Shown here in pieces: positions 42,166 through 47,859 of a stretch of DNA of 47,859 bases. Position 1 is the first letter of the stretch; each line of letters starts with the position of its first letter. Source of the stretch: Desulfamplus sp. (GTDB lineage: Bacteria; Desulfobacterota; Desulfobacteria; Desulfobacterales; Desulfobacteraceae); assembly GCA_015232555.1 (NCBI GenBank), contig JADFZJ010000024.1, positions 1 through 47,859 of the forward strand, read 5' to 3'. The translations under genes and the position numbers were made by a program. The notes under the pieces were generated by a model. That model was not told the origin of the DNA. It did no database searches and worked only from the letters and a program-made list of their open reading frames with translations.

Positions 42166-43458
42166 TTAAAGTCTCCAGAAAGAGATATCAGATTTTTGAG
42201 CCACTTCTTCTGGTTTTAAAATTGATTTAACATCAACAAGAGAGCCGTTTGGTCCGAGCATTGCAATGAAATCATTAGTTGTCATCTTTTTGTAAGCTGC
42301 ATGAGAAACGGCAAGAATAATAGCATCTAAATTTTTTAACTCGTCCCATGAACAGAGTTTGATGCCATAATATTTTAGTGCATCAGCAGGTTCTGCCATT
42401 GAATCGTGTACCAAAACATCAACACCATACTCTTTAAGTTCTCCAACAATATCAACAACTCTTGTGTTGCGAAGATCAGGGCAGTCCTCTTTAAATGTCA
42501 GTCCTAAAACCGCAACTTTTGCGTTTTTAATTGATTTTCCAGCATTGCTCATCATTTTTATGCACTTTTGAGCAACAAAATTGCCCATATTATCGTTGAT
42601 CTTTCTTCCTGCTAAAATAACCTCAGGATGATAACCTTCGGATTGTGCTTTAAAGGTAAGATAATAGGGATCAACGCCGATGCAGTGTCCGCCAACAAGT
42701 CCGGGGAAGAATTTTAAGAAATTCCACTTTGAACCAGCAGCTTCAAGCACATTTTTTGTGTCAATGCCAAGTCTGTCAAAGATCAGGGCAAGCTCGTTCA
42801 TAAGAGCAATGTTAAGGTCTCGCTGTGTGTTCTCAATTACCTTTGCAGCTTCTGCCTCTTTGATGTTTTTAGTGCGATGAACTCCAGCTTTAACAATTGA
42901 ACTGTAAAGATCAGCGACCTTTTCAAGAGTATCAGGATCATCACCAGAGACAACTTTTATGATTTTTGTTAATGTATGCTCTTTATCTCCAGGGTTTATT
43001 CTCTCTGGAGAGTATCCAACATGAAAATCGACTTTCCATTTAAATCCAGATTCTCTCTCAAGAATGGGTACACAAATATCCTCTGTAACACCTGGATATA
43101 CTGTGGATTCAAATATCACGATACACCCTTTTTTCATGTATTTGCCAGCAGTTACAGAGGCACTTTCAACTGGAAAAAGGTCTGGTCTTCGAGCTTTGTC
43201 AATCGGGGTTGGAACGGCAACTATAATATAATCTGCCTGACTTAACATAGTGGGATCGGTTGTAGGGGTAAACTTAACTGCACTTTTAAACTCTTCGGTT
43301 GAGACCTCTCCTGTGGGGTCTTTCATCTTTTTGCAGTTTTCAATGATGCTTGTTTTCAGATCAAAGCCGATGGTGTCATATTTTTCGCCAAAATGAACTG
43401 CAAGAGGCAGTCCGACATATCCAAGTCCAATTACAGCAATTTTAGAGTTCTGATTCAT
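42166..43458 (-). CDS. wbpO: UDP-N-acetyl-hexosamine 6-dehydrogenase WbpO/TviB-type
   Basis: NAD-dependent nucleotide-sugar dehydrogenase. AVIGLGYVGLPLAVHFGEKY is the Rossmann start; YSPERINPGDKEH, the catalytic-cysteine segment VGGHCIGVDPYYL and GLTFKEDCPDLRNTRV complete the family pattern. The 430 residues match WbpO/TviB. With WbpP it would make UDP-GalNAcA (or UDP-GlcNAcA) for surface polysaccharide. AGGAAAC lies before the ATG. No glycosyltransferases are adjacent in this window. Confidence 0.92.
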   Translation of the reverse strand: MNQNSKIAVIGLGYVGLPLAVHFGEKYDTIGFDLKTSIIENCKKMKDPTGEVSTEEFKSAVKFTPTTDPTMLSQADYIIVAVPTPIDKARRPDLFPVESASVTAGKYMKKGCIVIFESTVYPGVTEDICVPILERESGFKWKVDFHVGYSPERINPGDKEHTLTKIIKVVSGDDPDTLEKVADLYSSIVKAGVHRTKNIKEAEAAKVIENTQRDLNIALMNELALIFDRLGIDTKNVLEAAGSKWNFLKFFPGLVGGHCIGVDPYYLTFKAQSEGYHPEVILAGRKINDNMGNFVAQKCIKMMSNAGKSIKNAKVAVLGLTFKEDCPDLRNTRVVDIVGELKEYGVDVLVHDSMAEPADALKYYGIKLCSWDELKNLDAIILAVSHAAYKKMTTNDFIAMLGPNGSLVDVKSILKPEEVAQKSDISFWRL

Positions 43459-43583
43459 TATTTTTGTTTCCTGATTTTTTAGTCTTCTGATTCTTTTTGA
43501 AATTGAGCTGTTGATTTGCAGAGTATGACTTTACTAATTATTTTATTATTTAAGTCTTGTAAAGCTATTTACAACTGGGCAGT

Positions 43584-44060
43584 TTAATTAAGATCAAGCC
43601 AATACTGTCTCCACTCGCACCGCTCTTTATATGGATAATTCATAAGTTCTGTGGCAGTAGTTGAAAAATCTTTTTTCCGAACAACGTAATAAGAAACCTG
43701 TTCATGATCCAACACCTTTCTTATACCTAAAGCGACAAACAGTTTTTCATGTTTATCAACCACCCAGCAGTTCACCGCACCCGTAACAATAAGAAGGTCT
43801 CCTTCACGCACAACACTGAACAGATTGATCATCACAATCTTGAATGGTTTACCATCAAAGTGCTCATCTGCATCGGTTCGAGTCAATTCGCATTTAATAA
43901 AATTCTCGTAACAGACCCGTGTCTTCTCATACATCTGCTCTTCATCAAAAGAGAGAGCAGGAGATATAACCCAAAACGATAAAATCGTCAAACAGCATAA
44001 TAGAGCCATAGCTGATCTACAACCTGACATTACAACTATTTTCATTTTGGCATTTGGCAT
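43584..44060 (-). CDS. Small secreted protein of unknown function
   Basis: I do not recognise a family. The first 37 residues contain a signal peptide (MALLCCLTILSFWVISPALS, then FDEEQ), so the protein is exported. The mature part of about 120 residues is mixed alpha/beta with conserved-looking Cys at VCYENFIKC, VNCWVV and ERCEW, which could form disulfides. Which ATG is used is unclear: 44060, 44045 and 44030 are all possible and none has a good ribosome site. It lies between wbpO and the exported receiver-domain gene. Confidence 0.7.
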   Translation of the reverse strand: MPNAKMKIVVMSGCRSAMALLCCLTILSFWVISPALSFDEEQMYEKTRVCYENFIKCELTRTDADEHFDGKPFKIVMINLFSVVREGDLLIVTGAVNCWVVDKHEKLFVALGIRKVLDHEQVSYYVVRKKDFSTTATELMNYPYKERCEWRQYWLDLN

Positions 44061-44106
44061 CTGAAAAGTTTAAACCCTCAATAAAAGTATTGTTACTTAA
44101 AAAATA

Positions 44107-44901
44107 TCATACTTTTTTATCAAGCACCTGTAAAATGGTTTTTGAAAGTTCACTTAACACTAAAGGTTTTATAACCACACGGCTGAAACCAGCGAAGAAA
44201 TCAGTAAGCATAGCAGTTGTTTTCTCCTCTTTATAATCTGTTCCAAGAATCACGGATACATCTGGAGATGTTTCAAGTATGTTTTTGACAAGGCTTGTAG
44301 TGCTTACACCTTTATATGTATTGCCGTCAGCAATCACAAGGCTAAATTTGTCAGGCTGATTTTTGAAGATATTAAGAGCATCGTATGAATTGGAAGCAAT
44401 AGTAACTGGAAATCCCAATTTTTTTACTAACATCTGAATCAAATCTCTCCGTTTTTGATTATCATCTACAACCATTATATGTTTTTTGCCTTTAAACGGA
44501 GGCTTAACTTCTATCTCTACAATAATTTCAGGTTCTGGCTCTTTCCATTGGTTTTCAGCAATCGGATGTACCATTTTTACATCAATTGAGAACAGCTTGG
44601 AAATTCTGAACTGAGGATTTTCCTTTTCAGGGACAGTAACTATCAGTTTTTTTGCAGTTGCAAGGTATTGCCTAAGCCAGATTCGATAATCAATATCATC
44701 TCCTTTTAAAACAAGAACCCTTGTTCCAAGCTCCTCAGTCTCTACCTGAATTGTGTGGTAGATTTTGGGAGTGTCTGATTTTTCGGCATTACTCTCTTTA
44801 TAATTTTCCGAGATAAAATCGACAAGATAATCTGAGGCAAATAGATGGACAGGCAGACAGAGGATAGACAATAAAATTATTGTTTGGATAGTTTTTTTCA
44901 T
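44107..44901 (-). CDS. Receiver-domain protein with N-terminal signal peptide
   Basis: 264 residues. GGAGG six bases before the ATG at 44901 fixes the start, although an open frame extends to 45027. Residues 1-22 are a signal peptide (MKKTIQTIILLSILCLPVHL, then FASDYL). About 23-140 is an unrecognised domain. Residues about 143-262 are a response-regulator receiver: acidic pair in HIMVVDDNQ, phospho-acceptor Asp in LVIADGN, Thr in ILGTDYK and Lys in VVIKPL. All phosphorylation residues are kept. With the signal peptide, the receiver would lie in the periplasm, which is odd because kinases act in the cytoplasm. Domain calls are firm; location is inferred. Confidence 0.82.
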   Translation of the reverse strand: MKKTIQTIILLSILCLPVHLFASDYLVDFISENYKESNAEKSDTPKIYHTIQVETEELGTRVLVLKGDDIDYRIWLRQYLATAKKLIVTVPEKENPQFRISKLFSIDVKMVHPIAENQWKEPEPEIIVEIEVKPPFKGKKHIMVVDDNQKRRDLIQMLVKKLGFPVTIASNSYDALNIFKNQPDKFSLVIADGNTYKGVSTTSLVKNILETSPDVSVILGTDYKEEKTTAMLTDFFAGFSRVVIKPLVLSELSKTILQVLDKKV

Positions 44902-45031
44902 CAAAAGCCTCCGTGGAATATAATTCTTGTTGAGTTGAAATTTATGACTAATAAAATAGACTTCCTGCATAACTAATTTTTTATCCAATAAAATCAAGGG
45001 TTTAATCCAAGTTTTGCAGGAGGTCAAATAT

Positions 45032-45250
45032 ATGAATCAGTTTGAAGCTCACCTCTATACCATCTATTTTAGGATAAAAAGGGAGGCTGAGTTTGAGCCT
45101 TTCTCTCAAGACAGTATCGACAAGATTTGCATAGAACTTAACTCTGCACAATTATCCTCTCTCTTAATGCTCTGCCCTATTTTTAGTTTGATTTTATGCA
45201 GTCAGTATAATAAAACCTTAAACCATGGGAACAATAGATATTTCAAATAA
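45032..45250 (+). CDS. Small ORF with strong Shine-Dalgarno overlapping cheR
   Basis: 72 codons beginning MNQFEAHLYTIYFRIKREAE, with AGGAGGT seven bases before the ATG. It overlaps the cheR start by 26 bases in another frame. The product has no recognised domain; residues about 45-62 are hydrophobic. cheR itself has no ribosome site, so this ORF may serve to couple translation into cheR. GACTTCCTGCA at 44959-44969 is complementary to the ribosome-site region TGCAGGAGGTC at 45015-45025 apart from one mismatch, so the site could be masked in RNA. Confidence 0.5.
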   Translation: MNQFEAHLYTIYFRIKREAEFEPFSQDSIDKICIELNSAQLSSLLMLCPIFSLILCSQYNKTLNHGNNRYFK

Positions 45251-46025
45251 CGACTTCCAAAGATTATCACAACTGATTTATTCAGAATCAGGTATCAATA
45301 TTCATATTGGCAAAATGGAGCTTCTAAAATCCAAAATTGCCAAACGGATGAGGACTACACAAATATCCTCATGCCATGACTATCTTAACTACCTGATGAA
45401 CAATCAATCTGAAATTACAGAATTTATAGACACTGTAACCACCAACCACTCATTTTTTTTCAGAGAAAATAAAAGCATCCAGAATATGATAGAGGTTCTC
45501 TCTAATGAGAATAAAACTCACGCCAGAGTATTCAAGATATGGTGTGCTGCATGTTCTACTGGTGATGAGCCTTACTCTGTAGCAGTTCAGATGATTGAAA
45601 AGGGGCTTCAATTTTCAATTCTTGCTACGGATATTGCCCACTCTGTTTTAAATACGGCAATGCGAGGAGTCTATTCCCATGAAAGAGTTAAAAATGTTCC
45701 TATATCAATTCTTCATAAATATTTTCAAAAGGGAACAGGCAGGAGTACGGGTTATATCAGAGTGAAAAAAGAGGTTATGAAATATATTGAATTTAAAAAG
45801 TTCAACCTGATTACTGATGCCATACCTGATGAAAAATTTGACGTTGTTCTCTGCCGTAATGTTATGATCTATTTTGATGATCCAACAACAGAAAAGGTTA
45901 TAAATCGTCTCTATCATGCCCTGAAAATAGGCGGTTTTTTCATAATTGGTCAGGCAGAGAGCCTTATGAGCCTTCGTCACCATTTCAAATCTGTCAAAAA
46001 CACTCCAAGTACATTTATCAAGTAG
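45225..46025 (+). CDS. cheR: Chemotaxis protein methyltransferase CheR
   Basis: SAM-dependent methylase of chemoreceptor glutamates. N-terminal helical domain (DFQRLSQLIYSESGINI, then TTNHSFFFREN), then the SAM fold with WCAACSTGDEPYS, ILATDIAHSVLNTA and FDVVLCRNVMIYFDD. 266 residues is normal. No other che gene is in the window, so it may serve a distant or stand-alone system. The ATG has no visible Shine-Dalgarno and lies inside the preceding small ORF. Confidence 0.94.
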   Translation: MGTIDISNNDFQRLSQLIYSESGINIHIGKMELLKSKIAKRMRTTQISSCHDYLNYLMNNQSEITEFIDTVTTNHSFFFRENKSIQNMIEVLSNENKTHARVFKIWCAACSTGDEPYSVAVQMIEKGLQFSILATDIAHSVLNTAMRGVYSHERVKNVPISILHKYFQKGTGRSTGYIRVKKEVMKYIEFKKFNLITDAIPDEKFDVVLCRNVMIYFDDPTTEKVINRLYHALKIGGFFIIGQAESLMSLRHHFKSVKNTPSTFIK

Positions 46026-46105
46026 CCATCCGCCTTTTTAAAAGAACCTTCTCGTTGCTCTTTATCCTTAGGTAAGCCTTACTACCTTTTATCTTTATAC
46101 GCTTC

Positions 46106-46966
46106 TCAGATTATCTTTTTATGAGCCTGTGATTTAAATCTTCTTGTAATCATCTCAATTATCTCTTCTGCACTTGTCTCAATCGGCTTGTTGCTAACAT
46201 CTATCATTGAAAATCCATGTGTAATATAATATTTTCTTGCCTCCATCACCTCTTTTTCTATCTCGTCACGAGATGAGTATGCGTAGATATCTGAAGTTCC
46301 AAGACTCTCCTGCCGCAGTCTTCTGTGAGCCATCAACTGCTCCACATTGATGTTAAGTGCAATTATGCGTCTTCTGTCGATCTGTTTCATAACTTCAGGC
46401 ATAGGCACACCAATAACAAGCGGGACATTTGCAGTTTTCCAGCCCATAATAGCAAGATACATGGCAAGCGGAGTTTTTCCTGCTCTTGAGAGACCGACCA
46501 GAATAATTTCAGCCTGAGTAAGATTTTCAGGATTTACACCATCGTCATGGGCAAGGGCAAATTCAATCGCAGAGACCTGATCTAAATCAACATTCTGAAT
46601 CTCCCTGTAAAGTCCTGGTTTCTCTATGGGATCGCTTTCAAGGAACGACTGAACCTTGGATAGGACAGGTCCCATAAGGTCAATGGTTACAATATCCTGT
46701 TCGATTCCCTTGCGGGTGATATACTGCCTTAAATTATGTTTGACAATTGTATGAACGATCAGGCTCTCTGTATCACGAGCCTTTTCAATAATATCATCTA
46801 CCTGAGTTTCTGAACGGATATGAGGAACTTTAACTACAGTTATATCATGGTTTGGAAACTGTACCAGAGCACTTTGTACAAGATGATAGGCATTAATTCC
46901 CTCACCGCATGAGGCAATGTATATCATGTGAAAATTTTCATTGACAATTTTTTCAGTAATATTCAT
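46106..46966 (-). CDS. ppsR: Pyruvate phosphate dikinase / PEP synthase regulatory protein (DUF299)
   Basis: Bifunctional kinase/phosphorylase that switches pyruvate phosphate dikinase or PEP synthase off with ADP and on with phosphate. The P-loop is LVGLSRAGKTPLAMYLA; IYIASCGEGINAYHLVQSAL at the N-terminus and RLRQESLGTSDIYA near the C-terminus fit the family. The frame opens to 47032, but the ATG at 46966 with AAGGA seven bases upstream gives the usual 286-residue start. No ppdK or ppsA is adjacent. Confidence 0.9.
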   Translation of the reverse strand: MNITEKIVNENFHMIYIASCGEGINAYHLVQSALVQFPNHDITVVKVPHIRSETQVDDIIEKARDTESLIVHTIVKHNLRQYITRKGIEQDIVTIDLMGPVLSKVQSFLESDPIEKPGLYREIQNVDLDQVSAIEFALAHDDGVNPENLTQAEIILVGLSRAGKTPLAMYLAIMGWKTANVPLVIGVPMPEVMKQIDRRRIIALNINVEQLMAHRRLRQESLGTSDIYAYSSRDEIEKEVMEARKYYITHGFSMIDVSNKPIETSAEEIIEMITRRFKSQAHKKII

Positions 46967-47022
46967 TGTTTTATCCTTAAATATTTTGTTCTTAAAATAA
47001 ATATGCGTGATTGCAACTATCA

Positions 47023-47052
47023 GATTTGACAACTTTTAAAAGTTATCAAATT
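47023..47052. repeat. Second copy of the GATTTGACAACTTTT palindrome
   Basis: GATTTGACAACTTTT and AAAAGTTATCAAATT form an inverted repeat with two imperfect pairs and no loop spacer. The left arm repeats the arm of the hairpin at 14749-14780. It lies between divergent ppsR and the tandem-repeat protein gene, so it cannot be a shared terminator. Confidence 0.75.
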
Positions 47053-47078
47053 TCAGATTTTTAACAAGGGGAAAAAAG

Positions 47079-47510
47079 ATGGGACATGAAGATGCAGGGC
47101 ACTATGCAATGAAACATAATAACAAAACGACTGATCCCAAAATTGCCGCAATACTCGAAAAAGAGGCTGTAAACAGCACTATCACCTGTAAAAAATTACA
47201 CGCTATTGCCAAGAATCTTGGCATCAAACCCAAAGAGGTAGGTATTCAGGCTGACCTTATGGAGCTGAGGCTTAAAGAGTGCTCTCTTGGACTTTTTGGC
47301 TATGAGCCTGATGGTAAAAATCTTAATAAAGATATCGAAATTTCAGAGAGTCTCTCTTCAGAGATTCAGAAAATGGCACCAAACGGCAGAACAAGCTGTA
47401 TTCAATGCTGGGAAGTTGCCTCAAAGCTAAATATTGAAAAAAAAGAGGTGGGGTCAGCATGTGACAAGATGGGGATAAAGATCAAACAGTGTCAATTAGG
47501 TGCTTTTTAA
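47079..47510 (+). CDS. Tandem-repeat small protein with CxLGxF motifs
   Basis: 143 residues made of two similar halves. The first has ITCKKLHAIAKNLGIKPKEV and ends LRLKECSLGLFGY; the second has TSCIQCWEVASKLNIEKKEV and ends IKIKQCQLGAF. Each half looks like a helix-turn-helix (helix, LGI turn, KEVG helix) followed by a C-x-LG-x-F strand. I recall similar halves in small proteins of sulfate-reducing Desulfobacterota but know no function. AAGGGG precedes the ATG. No signal peptide; probably cytoplasmic. Confidence 0.78.
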   Translation: MGHEDAGHYAMKHNNKTTDPKIAAILEKEAVNSTITCKKLHAIAKNLGIKPKEVGIQADLMELRLKECSLGLFGYEPDGKNLNKDIEISESLSSEIQKMAPNGRTSCIQCWEVASKLNIEKKEVGSACDKMGIKIKQCQLGAF

Positions 47511-47541
47511 TTAAATGTCCAACTCTTTTTAAAGATTGTTT

Positions 47542-47859
47542 TTAACAGATTATAGATTCTAAAGCAGGATATTTTGATTGAGAACGTCTTTTCCGTCTCT
47601 GTTTCTGTTTTTTTAATCTGATAATTTTATCTGTAGCTAAAGGATTTTGACCTGAGCGTATCAGTTCAATCTGTTCGACAAGTCGTCTCATTGCAAGAAA
47701 TCGGTTAAGATATTGGGACCTTGCAGAGCCGCATTTTACCACAATACCCGTAGGAATATGTTTTAAACAGACAGCAGAGGAGGTTTTGTTGACCTTCTGA
47801 CCTCCTCTGCCTGACGATTTTATGAACTTTTCTTCAATATCGTGTTTAACGATACCAGC
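47542..47859 (-). CDS. Peptide-chain-release-factor-like protein (GGQ domain), partial
   Basis: The minus-strand frame is open from the window edge to the stop at 47542 (106 residues, N-terminus missing). It has the RF-1 domain core FIKSSGRGGQKVNKTSSAV with the peptidyl-hydrolysis GGQ motif, then CGSARSQYLNRFLAMRRLVEQI and a basic tail (LKKQKQRRKRRSQSK). It is a stop-codon-independent rescue-type or release-factor-like protein rather than RF1 or RF2 judging from the short basic tail after the GGQ domain, but the missing N-terminus prevents a decision. Confidence 0.82.
   Translation of the reverse strand, partial: AGIVKHDIEEKFIKSSGRGGQKVNKTSSAVCLKHIPTGIVVKCGSARSQYLNRFLAMRRLVEQIELIRSGQNPLATDKIIRLKKQKQRRKRRSQSKYPALESIIC

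Overview
The window is an AT-rich bacterial chromosome segment. Its gene content and protein flavour suggest a Desulfobacterota (former Deltaproteobacteria) relative, possibly Desulfobacterales: E. coli-type long ketol-acid reductoisomerase with IlvY, class I adenylate cyclase, a spore-photoproduct-lyase-like radical SAM protein without sporulation genes, and a PpsR-type kinase regulator. This placement is inference from recognised families; no rRNA or tRNA is present to fix taxonomy.

Layout, left to right. 1-1.3 kb: partial type I restriction HsdM (minus). 1.46-1.62 kb: MazF/PemK-like remnant. 1.6-4.7 kb: GlcD-type FAD oxidase and DnaA (minus), then a 605 bp AT-rich gap. 5.3-10.0 kb: pdxA, an acidic internally repeated protein, valS. 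10.1-14.7 kb: receiver-GGDEF protein (minus), lepA, a decayed PAS sensor, an orphan periplasmic binding protein. 14.8-19.5 kb: ilvC (minus), a candidate IlvY operator, a secreted beta-helix protein, ilvY. 19.6-27.4 kb: a 1363-residue class I adenylate cyclase with HEAT-like and pentapeptide-repeat N-terminal parts, a PilZ protein, HPr and Enzyme I. 27.4-31.7 kb: smpB, aminotransferase, engB, era, HNH nuclease, CMD-family protein. 31.7-36.0 kb (minus): uvsE, purC, a ParB-like protein and an SPL-like radical SAM protein. 36.0-41.0 kb (minus): an MmeI-like single-chain restriction-modification enzyme followed by a compact run of toxin-antitoxin (TA) genes (VapBC, an orphan antitoxin-like gene, HicBA, and HicB with a shortened HicA). 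41.1-43.5 kb (minus): wbpP and wbpO homologues for UDP-GalNAc/UDP-GalNAcA. 43.6-47.9 kb: secreted unknown, exported receiver-domain protein, small ORF plus cheR, ppsR, tandem helical-repeat protein, partial GGQ release-factor-like protein.

The most unusual structure is at 36.0-38.4 kb. The 3' end of the MmeI-like gene is present three times: once in the intact gene and twice as tail fragments in the same reading orientation. Each tail is followed by an antitoxin gene, and toxin genes run directly into the next tail. A 115 bp piece of the vapB/vapC junction is also duplicated with one mismatch, and in the second copy the old vapC codons supply the Shine-Dalgarno of hicB. The picture is of a hotspot where TA cassettes are swapped or stacked behind a restriction-modification gene.

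Other points to follow: the adenylate cyclase keeps the catalytic motif but has a different regulatory half and lies near ptsHI; a receiver domain with intact phosphorylation residues sits behind a signal peptide; a beta-helix gene separates ilvC from ilvY with the likely operator left beside ilvC; DnaA has a changed DNA-binding signature; and several palindromic interspersed elements lie in gene gaps.
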